A stretch of DNA of 64,000 bases from a virus, in IMG/VR virus record IMGVR_UViG_3300036770_004917, positions 22,044 to 86,043 of that record. One strand, given 5' to 3'. This document shows positions 1 through 8,693 of this stretch, in pieces (positions within the stretch are counted from its first letter, which is position 1; every line of letters starts with the position of its first letter). A model generated the notes under the pieces. It was given only the letters and a program-made list of their open reading frames with translations, did no database searches and was not told the origin of the DNA. A program made the position numbers and the translations under genes.

Positions 1-2424
1 ATCGTCGGCCTCCATTTTCAGGAGGTTTGCCAATGTGGGCAATCCGTCTGCATCAAGAGAGTTAATATCATCATTTGGCACAATGCCGGAACGGAGACTG
101 CGCGGGAATGACTGTCCCAAAAGGTCACGTGGATTGAAGGGCTTAATTCCTTGTCGTTTATTTCTCTCGGCAATAGCACCTTCAAATCGCGTATCTGGGT
201 TTCCGCCGATTCCCGCCCTGCTGCCTTCGTTGATAATGTCATCAAGTTCTTTGTCTGACATCTCTTCGAAGTTGATACCTAGTAGTCGCTTGACATCCAT
301 TGGGAGGTCATCTGCACGGCTGGCCCCTTGGCCTGTTGCGCCCGGACCTGTGAATGAACGAGCCGAACGAGTCGATGGCACCCTCTGGGCATCTTCGAGG
401 TTTGCCCCATCAAAATACGATTCGCCAGTATCGTCAGGGAATTTGGCATCAGTCAAATTTGCATCAGTAAAGTCGCTATCGGAAATTCGTGATTCCGTGA
501 AATCAACATTCTCCAGATTTGCTCTAATAAATTGTGTCCCCGTAAAAGATGAACGGCCAAAGCCTGCCCCTGCCAGGTTGGCATTTGTGAGGTCTGCTTC
601 GTTAAAACTTGCACCACTCACACCTTGGCCCGAGGTCTCTGATAGATTTGCTCCCGTCAGATTTGCCCTATTGAACCAAGTATTTGAGATATTGGCTCGG
701 TTGAGATTTGCTCCACTCAGATTGGCCTCAGTGAAAGTTGCACCATTAATATTCGTGCCTGACAAATCAGCATCCGTCAAGTTTGCCTTATTGAAATTTG
801 CAAAATCAAATGTTGCTTCTCTTAGGTCCGCCCCACGAAGGTTGGCCCCAGTAAATGATGCATCGTAGAGATTTGCTCCAGTGAAGTCAACAGATACGAG
901 TTCCGAATCTGACATGTCGGCACTATCAAGGTTGGCGTTTTTGAAATTTAGACCAGTCAATCGCATTCCGGACATATCTGCGCCACTGAGGTCTCGGTCA
1001 CCTTGAAGTTCTTCGAGAATCTGCTCTTCCGTTGGTGCTGCGCCCTTCCATTTTGTTGATTCCAGGCGAGAAGAACGCAGGCTGACTGATTCGCGCCTAC
1101 GTTGGTCGCGGCTTCTTAGTGTCTTGTCTGGGGCATGCTTACCACCACGCTCGTATTTGAAACCCTGCTTTTTGATGTCGTTAAGAATGCGCCCAAGGAA
1201 GTCGGGGTTCGACTCCAACTCCCGAACCCAGTTGTCGTCTACATCTTTATAGGTATAGGTTCGGCCGCCATTAAAGGTAACAATTAGTTCCTTGGCATCA
1301 TCGTCCCATGAGATTTTTTCAACAGCACGCGAACCCTCGGTGTTGATTTGAGTTTTTCCACCCTTGCCAACCCTGCTTGCACCAGCGCGACGTGCGTTCA
1401 TTATCGCCCCTCTGGCACGGGCTGGGTCGAGTGGGTTGCGGCTTGCAGTAGCGCCACTCGGTACGAATCTTGAAAGCCTTGATGAATCGTCCCCAAGAAG
1501 CACCTGAATCTGCTCACTCACGGCAGAAACGTCACTATCGGTCAGTCGACCTGCACGACGCAATTTTTCATTTTCTTCGGAACTTCCCTCAAGGAGTGAA
1601 GAAATTTTTCTGCCAAGATTTTCGGGAACCGTAAAACGTGGGATGATGGGACGCTCTAGGGGCGTGCTCTCGAATACGATTCCATCTTTGTCGGCGTCAA
1701 TTCGGCCAGTTACGTCAATGAACACCAAACCGGCTGGGGCGGCACGAAGTCCACCACCAAGGCGGCTTCCGAGACGCTGGCCCAATTTTTTGACCTCAAT
1801 AAGACCACCAGTAATATCTCTATTTTTGATGAGAGACTTATGGGCGACATCGTTCATGCCAACAACCCGCTGTGCTCCCCTGGAGATTGTGGCATCAACC
1901 TTCGCTTGCATGTGTCGCGAGGAAATACCGTCAATACGCGAACGTACTAAGCCTGTTTTGGGATTAAAACCAATTGCTCCGCTGCGCAGCATGGCTGCGA
2001 ATGAATAGGAGCCAGAGTCCGATTTAAATGCTAGCGCCTTGAAAGATACGGCATTTTGTCGGCCACCCAAACCAAATGCGCGTAATTGAAAGTCGCGAGC
2101 AGATGGGGTAACGGACCACGCATTAGTGCGATGCGACTCAACGTAGGAGCGCTTTCCTGGAGTAAATGATGCTCCACTAATAACTGCATCAAGCAGGCCC
2201 TTGACAAATGTGGGGCTATCATTTCGCAGGGCTGTTGGTGTTGACTGGATGATTCCAGAAGGTAGAACTTGCTCTAGCGATTTATGTTCCTGAGAGTTTG
2301 CCCAATTCGCCCACTCCTCCGCCTTTCGGTGTGCTCCGTGGGCGGAAAACGTCATTCCGTCCTTGACGACAATTCCATAGGTAGAATTATCGCTTGCGTC
2401 CGTCAGGATGACATATTGCTTCAC
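1..2424 (-). CDS. Pentapeptide-repeat polyvalent head protein (partial, C-terminus beyond window)
   Basis: At least 808 residues; the frame is still open at base 1. The start is GTG, whose GTGA overlaps the stop of the upstream gene. In order I see an N-terminal segment ending in VSFKALAF (about 127-134), a DADKDG acidic loop followed by LERPIIPRF (about 250-270), a KTSC-like segment (EKISWDDDAKELIVTF, about 370-400), then roughly 40 pentapeptide repeats (A-N/D-L-x-x pattern, about 475-676), a VPSTRSARS linker and a further tail. Pentapeptide repeats form a right-handed beta helix, and some such proteins mimic DNA and bind gyrase. A role as an injected DNA mimic is inference. The region around the DADKDG loop is clearly homologous to the start of the 3322-aa protein. 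Confidence 0.85.
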   Translation of the reverse strand, partial: MKQYVILTDASDNSTYGIVVKDGMTFSAHGAHRKAEEWANWANSQEHKSLEQVLPSGIIQSTPTALRNDSPTFVKGLLDAVISGASFTPGKRSYVESHRTNAWSVTPSARDFQLRAFGLGGRQNAVSFKALAFKSDSGSYSFAAMLRSGAIGFNPKTGLVRSRIDGISSRHMQAKVDATISRGAQRVVGMNDVAHKSLIKNRDITGGLIEVKKLGQRLGSRLGGGLRAAPAGLVFIDVTGRIDADKDGIVFESTPLERPIIPRFTVPENLGRKISSLLEGSSEENEKLRRAGRLTDSDVSAVSEQIQVLLGDDSSRLSRFVPSGATASRNPLDPARARGAIMNARRAGASRVGKGGKTQINTEGSRAVEKISWDDDAKELIVTFNGGRTYTYKDVDDNWVRELESNPDFLGRILNDIKKQGFKYERGGKHAPDKTLRSRDQRRRESVSLRSSRLESTKWKGAAPTEEQILEELQGDRDLSGADMSGMRLTGLNFKNANLDSADMSDSELVSVDFTGANLYDASFTGANLRGADLREATFDFANFNKANLTDADLSGTNINGATFTEANLSGANLNRANISNTWFNRANLTGANLSETSGQGVSGASFNEADLTNANLAGAGFGRSSFTGTQFIRANLENVDFTESRISDSDFTDANLTDAKFPDDTGESYFDGANLEDAQRVPSTRSARSFTGPGATGQGASRADDLPMDVKRLLGINFEEMSDKELDDIINEGSRAGIGGNPDTRFEGAIAERNKRQGIKPFNPRDLLGQSFPRSLRSGIVPNDDINSLDADGLPTLANLLKMEADD

Positions 2425-4457
2425 TTGTTACCTCCAAGAATTGCGACCAGAATGTCTTGTTGCCGCTCGAGAGTGTCCAGCCGTTGCTTTGAAATTGCTG
2501 AAATAATGTCGAGGTGCGATGTTTCTGCTTCGCTAAGACGCCCATCTCTTTGTAGGCGTTGTTTATAGTTTACAAAGTTGAATGCTCGCGCCCGTGTAAG
2601 TAATCGTTTAATTTCTTCCAAAAATATACGGCGCTGCTGCGCCTTCAACTCTTTGAAGTACTGTCCGTATACCCCAGTATTGGAGAGGCTGCCCATCTCG
2701 GCGACGGCATTTTTTTGTCTATCTACAATACTAATTTTTGACAATTCAGTTAATTCTGATGCAAGGTCAGACGTAACTGGAGTATTTTCGTCAGCATTTT
2801 TAAAGACATCAATTGTTGCTGGATTCCTGTTATTGGTTCCATTAACAAAGTCGGACACGAGTAGCGCCGCCATCTTTTTTGGCGATGCTTCGTTCAGGAG
2901 TACGTCCTTGTTGGCGTCACGACCCTGGAAAACATTCTGAACCGAGTCAACGATATACGGAGAGCGTTTTCCGCTGCGAATCTGATAAACATCCGGTGAC
3001 TCAACTCCAAGGTGTTGCTGGAAGTCTGAGGCAAATGAATCATCCAGGTGACTGAAGTCGGAGCGACCCTGCCGCAGCAAATAGGATTTGCCATTAGCAC
3101 CAACTAGTCGTTCAAGTCCATTGCCTAGATTGCGTCGCTTAAAGGTGTTGTTTTCCGACAAGACTTGCTGAAGTATCTCGGGCGCAATCTTGGCTAGCGA
3201 ACCACCGGCTGCGATATGAGTAAGCGCCTCTGATATTGAAGTAATTTTGTCTGATATTTCCGCGACTGATGAACTGTCTCGCGATTCAAGGAGTTCCGTT
3301 GTTGGTTTCTTTGACAGTAGTTCTTTGACCCAGCGTTCTGTTTGGCGTCCATTTTTTTCACGAATCAATTCGTGTGGGCGGACGATTCCTACGAATTTTT
3401 CAGAGTACTTAATGCCATCACCAGTTTCCTCAACCACCTTCTGAAGCCGTGCGGATGGGTTGGTGCTGTTGTCTATTGATGCCGCCATATTGACTGTACG
3501 GCCCAGTTTGCGGCGTTCGCCAACGGTGAGTGGCCGTACCTTTTCTAGGCTTATTACTGAACCGCCAGGAAGAACCCAGGACACATTTGTCACGCCAGTA
3601 TTGGACAGTAACCCGAGTTCATCCTGACCGATGGATGGAACATCATTGATGCGCAGCAGATACGTTGCGCCCTCCATGTCTCTGTTGTCGGGAATTGCCC
3701 TCAATATCTTGGGACTTACCACTGGTTCAAGAACAAATCCATCGCGCCTCACTAGGCGTGCTGCATTGATATCTGGTGCGCCCATCTCCCTGGCTAGGCG
3801 CTCCACTTCGGCGAGTCGGGCAATGGGATTTGCATCAGAAACTCTTGGAATCTGTGGTCTGCGGGAATCGATGATTGAGTCGCCATACTCACCAGCGCCG
3901 AGGGGATTGCCCTCTAGTGACTGGGCGATGGCCCGCTCTCCACGCCTGACCGCCCGCGCAATTGCGGCGATTGCACGCCCCAGTGGTCCGGGGAGGTCAA
4001 ACAACTTCTGACCACACGTAGATAGTTCATTATCAGTGAAGCGCCCACCGTACTGATACCCTTCTGGGCACCGTGCCGTCCTATCTCGGGTGCTCATTCT
4101 GCCACGGCCGCCACCAGGAAGCCCTGGGGTCAGTGCGGTGAAGATTCCGGAACGAACTGGGCTCCTGAGTGGTGAAATATCACCCGGCAGCGCATATGAG
4201 CCCGCTGCTTGTAGTGTTTGGCCAATTCGGCCAGTAGAACCAATGAGGCCAACACGCTTTACGTTGTAAGAGTCACGCAGCCCACCAACATGGCAGAGGG
4301 CCTTGAATGAAACAACATTGGGGGTTGACGCTGCGGAGCCGTAAAAAATAGAACCTGCAGCCAAGGATTTCGAATTGTGGTCCAATATGACACGACGAAC
4401 GAGAACCTGGCTATTAGGGCAGCACTTGCTCGGCTTTGTCATGTCAATTGTCTTCAT
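2421..4457 (-). CDS. Head-operon protein of unknown function with CPxG..FTD module
   Basis: About 678 aa from the ATG that overlaps the upstream stop as ATGA; an upstream in-frame ATG at 4466 is the alternative. Visible parts are an N-terminal VVSFKALCH motif (about residue 52), a cysteine module RCPEGYQYGGRFTDNELSTC shared in pattern with the 3368-aa protein, and a helical Arg-rich stretch. A later part (YLLRQG..., LVSDFVNGTNNRNP, VDRQKN) is weakly reminiscent of HipA/PI-kinase-like folds with an N..DR..N catalytic loop, but key residues are not convincing. It lies in the chain of co-transcribed head proteins and may be virion-associated. No function assigned. Confidence 0.8.
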   Translation of the reverse strand: MKTIDMTKPSKCCPNSQVLVRRVILDHNSKSLAAGSIFYGSAASTPNVVSFKALCHVGGLRDSYNVKRVGLIGSTGRIGQTLQAAGSYALPGDISPLRSPVRSGIFTALTPGLPGGGRGRMSTRDRTARCPEGYQYGGRFTDNELSTCGQKLFDLPGPLGRAIAAIARAVRRGERAIAQSLEGNPLGAGEYGDSIIDSRRPQIPRVSDANPIARLAEVERLAREMGAPDINAARLVRRDGFVLEPVVSPKILRAIPDNRDMEGATYLLRINDVPSIGQDELGLLSNTGVTNVSWVLPGGSVISLEKVRPLTVGERRKLGRTVNMAASIDNSTNPSARLQKVVEETGDGIKYSEKFVGIVRPHELIREKNGRQTERWVKELLSKKPTTELLESRDSSSVAEISDKITSISEALTHIAAGGSLAKIAPEILQQVLSENNTFKRRNLGNGLERLVGANGKSYLLRQGRSDFSHLDDSFASDFQQHLGVESPDVYQIRSGKRSPYIVDSVQNVFQGRDANKDVLLNEASPKKMAALLVSDFVNGTNNRNPATIDVFKNADENTPVTSDLASELTELSKISIVDRQKNAVAEMGSLSNTGVYGQYFKELKAQQRRIFLEEIKRLLTRARAFNFVNYKQRLQRDGRLSEAETSHLDIISAISKQRLDTLERQQDILVAILGGNK

Positions 4458-5089
4458 TTGTCGCATCCACAGTCTTCATCAAAAGGTGCATCCATGACGA
4501 TGCTTTTGCCCATCATGTCATCGCCTTCAATTTCCCAGTTGGCGTCATCGCGCAGGTACTTGCAGAACTCCATTTCCATGTCGGCAAAATCTCGCAGAAC
4601 CAGAAATGCATGCTTTATGTCATCCTGTGTCACAACGTAGTTTTCCTCAACGTCCATCATGTCTTGTTTGATATTGAGGAATTCTGAGAAATAAAAGTCT
4701 TCGCTGAGCGACTTCTTGCCACCGAAGCGAGAATTCATTCGTTTTTTCCAGTCGGCATCTGACCAAATTGAGCCATTGACGACATTCTTCAGTTTACGAC
4801 GACAGTTCTTCATGCCGGGGTGATGACAGCCCTCATTCGGCCACAAACCAGTAGTTTCGTGATGGAGCCAAGCGCAGATATTATTCAGTGGGTACAACTC
4901 TGGGTGGTCGGCAAGAATGACCTTGCAGCGTCTAAATCCACCAGGCTTGCGCATAATTGGACGCCAGTATCGTAGTAGGCGTTCGAGGTTTCCGCGACGT
5001 GGGCCTCGGCCCTTAAGGATGTCTCCGGTAATTCGTTCTTGCGGTAAGTCTAGAATTACGTCCTGTGGCGCCTTGTAGTTGTACTTCAT
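4454..5089 (-). CDS. Conserved phage hypothetical protein, 211 aa
   Basis: ATG start preceded by TAGGAAATA. The middle holds GNLERLLRYWRP, then RRCKVILADHP, and CAWLHHETTGLWPNEG. From memory, this L-x-RYW ... C ... ATG-x-WP pattern recurs in small proteins or domains of actinobacteriophage head regions, but I know no assigned function. The C-terminus is acidic and ends DEDCGCDK. The gene overlaps the next by an ATGA (or by 13 bases if the downstream gene starts at 4466) and is probably translationally coupled to its neighbours. Confidence 0.75.
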   Translation of the reverse strand: MKYNYKAPQDVILDLPQERITGDILKGRGPRRGNLERLLRYWRPIMRKPGGFRRCKVILADHPELYPLNNICAWLHHETTGLWPNEGCHHPGMKNCRRKLKNVVNGSIWSDADWKKRMNSRFGGKKSLSEDFYFSEFLNIKQDMMDVEENYVVTQDDIKHAFLVLRDFADMEMEFCKYLRDDANWEIEGDDMMGKSIVMDAPFDEDCGCDK

Positions 5090-5100
5090 TATTTCCTACT

Positions 5101-5442
5101 TTAATCCTGAATGTTTTGGAACATGGTTTTTAGAATCAACTTACCATTGGATGTTTCCCAGAATAGGCCATGTACAGATGGCGGCAGTCGTAAAACATTA
5201 TACTGCAAATAAATGTAGGGAATGAGGTCCCCCTCGAATAGTCGTAGAGACCCATTTGTCATAAGTGATTCTGTGTCGTCGTACGTCATTCGTCTATCTG
5301 CGTATGGGTCTTGTCCTGTTAGTAACTTTCGCACAAATCCAACACATTGGTCAGCGGTATATTTTGAAGTTCCTAATTGTGGGCCGGAATCTCCAAAAAA
5401 ATCATTTATTTGTTTTTTGTATTTTTCATCAGTCATTTTCAT
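5101..5442 (-). CDS. Hypothetical protein, 113 aa
   Basis: The ATG overlaps the stop codon of the 1084-aa gene (ATGA), which argues for coupled translation in the head operon. The N-terminus is charged and helical (MTDEKYKKQINDFF); the C-terminal half looks like mixed alpha/beta (YIYLQYNVLRLPPSVHGLFW). No recognised domain or signal. AT content is somewhat higher than in the neighbouring giant genes. Confidence 0.7.
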   Translation of the reverse strand: MKMTDEKYKKQINDFFGDSGPQLGTSKYTADQCVGFVRKLLTGQDPYADRRMTYDDTESLMTNGSLRLFEGDLIPYIYLQYNVLRLPPSVHGLFWETSNGKLILKTMFQNIQD

Positions 5443-8400
5443 GGATTGAAAGCCTCACTCATTCTGTCTGATGGCAACCGACCAGAGAAGACCCACTGCA
5501 TCAATTTATTAAGCACCTGAAGTTCTTCGTTGGTGAGTTCCCGCGTAATGAGGCCGGAATCAGCAATCTGCGAGAATGGTATGCCCATAAAGTCGGCGAC
5601 AGCGGACTCGGCTACAAATTCACCAATTGACCATTTTGTACTGCCCAGCCATGTGGTTGGGTCCGTCAGGGTCGCCTGGTACGACGAATATCCCTGTGCT
5701 GGAAGTGAACTAAGTCCAGTGCCCCCTGCGCTGGATTGGACCCCAGCCGGAAGACCTATCTTTCTGGCAATATCATTTATTATTTTAATTTCTGATTGAT
5801 TTAGTGGCGACAGTTCAGTTCTTCCCGTTTTGGGCATAATTTCAAAATTTTCCCATAAACGGCTTGACATAGTGCCTGAATTAATTGCATTAGCAACTGC
5901 AGATAAACTGTCATCTATTCCTGTAAACAATTTTTCGAGAACATCATCAATGGGCATTTCCATAAATTCTGAAAGTGAAATGTCGCCAAAACTACTCGGT
6001 AGGTCAACGGCATCGGGCTCGGAACGGCTCGACATTGCCTGTTCAATATTTTGAACTCCCATTTGTAGTTGTTTTTCTGTTTCGCGGACGAGTGACGAGA
6101 CCCCAATCAGTGCATCAATTAGTGGCTTAACATCTTCCGGTCGCCCACCGCCCATAACGTTTCCATCATCTCCCTTGATGTCGGGGAAACCAAGAGTTGA
6201 CAAAACAATCGCAGGCGATACCTTTCCTAGGGTTAGGCTGTCACTGCCATCTGATTCAAACATTCTGATTCCGCGCATTATGTTGCGGCGAGCACTTTGT
6301 TCTCTTTTTTGAATTGCTGGATTGATGAGAAGTGATGCAATAGCGGGCGTTATTGAGTCACCTGCCTTGAATTCAAGAATACTGTCCAGTCCGAGTATTC
6401 CAGATACTTCAGGAATGCTTGCCTGCATTTTATTTAGCAAATCCGCCATATAGCCGTTCAATGCAACGGGTTTGTCACCCATGAAAATTGGTTGACCAAG
6501 CCACGACTCCATTTGTTGAATAAATTGTTCAACCATTTCGGCTTTTGCCTGTTTTACCAAATCATCAAAATTGCTTTTGCCAATAGAATCTGGATTCTTG
6601 GCCATAAAACCCGCGACACTAAATGGCCCAATTGCCCCCATTGCCCGAGCAGCGTCATATCTACCGACTCCTGGCGGCTGCATCTTTATTATTTCTATTG
6701 CTGATGTGATAGTTGATGTTAGGCCAACCAAAGACTCTGATGTTCCGTTTAACTTTTGAAAATCAGGAATCAATCTCCCTGCTGTACCTCCTGTAGTCAG
6801 CATGAGAATGTCGCGCCTCAGTAGTTCAGGGCTATTTTGTGCGTATTCTCGTATTTCGTCCTTGAAAACATCTGTATAAAATGCCTCGATAGGTAGTTGC
6901 TTCTGCAACTCCTTAAATGTTTCTGGAGTAAGTCCTGCCTCTTTTTGCCTGTCTATATACCTTTGAAGGTATTCGTCGCGAAGTTTTTGTGCTTTTTTGC
7001 GATTACTTTCCAATATTCTCAGGAAATGCAAACCATGTGCCGACTCGTGAACTCCAACCAACTTGGAGTTCACTGTCAGCCATTTGTCCAGTAGTTCTTC
7101 GCCATTGGCGAGATGCATTTTTAGTCCTGGAGAGTTAAGAGAGTTTTGGTACGCCTCTCTTGTTTTGCGTAGCGATTTCAGAATATCCGCAATACTGCCT
7201 TGCTGAATTGCTCTTAATGTTCGTGAAACAAGTAGGTCTTTATCAAATGAAGAGTCAACTTGTGCGATTGCATCAGCGGAATTGTTGACCACATTCCATA
7301 TTGTCTGCAGCAAATCCTGTCCAAGTGCCGAAGATGGAACTTGTGATTCCGCTCCGATTAAATTATTCCCCTGAAGTAGTTGGTTTATGATTTCAGACAT
7401 CGACGCAATTCCAGGTTCAATATCCAATCCATATTTGTATTGGAGCGCGTTCATTATTTTTGACTTATCCGGCATTTCATTCAAGTCATCTCTTAGTGCT
7501 TTGCTTATGGCATATGAAAGTGCAGTAAAGTTGCGCTTATCTTGCTTCATCAGTAGTCCGAGAAGGTATATACGTGAATTTTGCTTATCTGTTTCAGCCG
7601 AATAACCAATAGTCATTAATGGTTTTCTATTTTTTTTGGGTAGCAAGCGCGGTCCCTCATCGCTGAACTTTTGACTAAACTCCCAATCTTTTGCCCCCAG
7701 CGGAACAGACGTATAGCCACCTGCCCCTTGGGCGGCGATACGTGGGTCCATTGACCTCAGTCTCCACGTAACCTCGTTCCTACTGGCATCATCGCCAAAC
7801 ATCAATAAAAACTGATTAATATATGCCAGTTCCCATGGTTTCAAAGAATCACTATCCGCTTTTGAATCCAAGAATTCAATACTTGAGCGAGCCTTGTCGT
7901 TTGGACTTAGTCCGAAAGATGGGATGAGTCTTTTCAGAATATCCATTGCATCTTTGCGTGTCTTTATTTTTTTGCCGTCGTTATGACGGCGTGAAACAAT
8001 CCCGGCGACGTCATCTATCGCACTTAGCATTTCTTCGCGCGTAGCGGAACGGTCTGCTGCCTTATCGGCTCGCCTGGTGGTAATGCTCCTCAGGCTCGTA
8101 TTTGTAGAACTATCCGGCAGAAAATCAAACCCTGGTATGAATGGGCGCATTGTTGGTAGTCCATCATCCACAAAACCATCACCGTCACCATCTACTGATG
8201 GTTTTCCGCTCAGAAGTGGTCCGAGAGCCTTGAATCCGACAATACCCCTCATGTTAAAAACTGATTTCCGTGAAAGAACTGTCTTCTCCATCGGAAGCGA
8301 ACCAGTTGAAGCAATTTTTCTGCGGAACTCATCGGCACGAATTCTGTAGTCTTTTCTTTTGACTTCTTCCTCACCCAAACTCGTGATTATCTTTGCGCCA

Positions 8401-8693
8401 ACGAGCAAATCATCACCTATCGGCTGTGTTTTTTTGAGAAATATTCTGTTCCACTTGTCTCGTTCTTCTGGGGATGAGCCAGGAGACCATAGAAACTTAT
8501 GAAATTTAGAAAACTTAAGTTCTTGTATTGTCGGCGTTGTAGTAATGAAATGGAAAAACTTAACAAAATCAATTTGTCCATCCGGGGAAACGACGGCGCC
8601 ATCAAGCATCTGCTCACCATATGGCCGCAGAAGGTAATAGACCTTATTCCCTTCGTATGCCCCAACGAGAATGGCTTTTGTTTTTACAGCCAT
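5439..8693 (-). CDS. Polyvalent head protein with zincin-like (HExxH) domain, 1084 aa
   Basis: Starts at ATG 8693 with GGAG five bases upstream. Residues 1-150 form a distinct N-terminal segment ending in GIVGFKALGP (K155). This is followed by a DGDGDGFVDDG acidic loop (about 168-178) and RPFIPGFDF, a module shared with other head-operon proteins. A metallopeptidase-like motif VGVHESAHGLHF places HExxH at H549-H553, and a possible third ligand lies much later (EFVAESAVADF, about 1030). The rest is helical. The presence of HExxH suggests a zincin, possibly acting on host protein after injection or in capsid maturation; the substrate is unknown. Confidence 0.8.
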   Translation of the reverse strand: MAVKTKAILVGAYEGNKVYYLLRPYGEQMLDGAVVSPDGQIDFVKFFHFITTTPTIQELKFSKFHKFLWSPGSSPEERDKWNRIFLKKTQPIGDDLLVGAKIITSLGEEEVKRKDYRIRADEFRRKIASTGSLPMEKTVLSRKSVFNMRGIVGFKALGPLLSGKPSVDGDGDGFVDDGLPTMRPFIPGFDFLPDSSTNTSLRSITTRRADKAADRSATREEMLSAIDDVAGIVSRRHNDGKKIKTRKDAMDILKRLIPSFGLSPNDKARSSIEFLDSKADSDSLKPWELAYINQFLLMFGDDASRNEVTWRLRSMDPRIAAQGAGGYTSVPLGAKDWEFSQKFSDEGPRLLPKKNRKPLMTIGYSAETDKQNSRIYLLGLLMKQDKRNFTALSYAISKALRDDLNEMPDKSKIMNALQYKYGLDIEPGIASMSEIINQLLQGNNLIGAESQVPSSALGQDLLQTIWNVVNNSADAIAQVDSSFDKDLLVSRTLRAIQQGSIADILKSLRKTREAYQNSLNSPGLKMHLANGEELLDKWLTVNSKLVGVHESAHGLHFLRILESNRKKAQKLRDEYLQRYIDRQKEAGLTPETFKELQKQLPIEAFYTDVFKDEIREYAQNSPELLRRDILMLTTGGTAGRLIPDFQKLNGTSESLVGLTSTITSAIEIIKMQPPGVGRYDAARAMGAIGPFSVAGFMAKNPDSIGKSNFDDLVKQAKAEMVEQFIQQMESWLGQPIFMGDKPVALNGYMADLLNKMQASIPEVSGILGLDSILEFKAGDSITPAIASLLINPAIQKREQSARRNIMRGIRMFESDGSDSLTLGKVSPAIVLSTLGFPDIKGDDGNVMGGGRPEDVKPLIDALIGVSSLVRETEKQLQMGVQNIEQAMSSRSEPDAVDLPSSFGDISLSEFMEMPIDDVLEKLFTGIDDSLSAVANAINSGTMSSRLWENFEIMPKTGRTELSPLNQSEIKIINDIARKIGLPAGVQSSAGGTGLSSLPAQGYSSYQATLTDPTTWLGSTKWSIGEFVAESAVADFMGIPFSQIADSGLITRELTNEELQVLNKLMQWVFSGRLPSDRMSEAFNP

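Noticed and set aside
35-868. Long plus-strand open frame opposite the pentapeptide protein
   Set aside because: It is the antisense shadow of the pentapeptide repeats; its repetitive SVKFAPLR-type sequence follows from the repeat codons and it has no credible start context.
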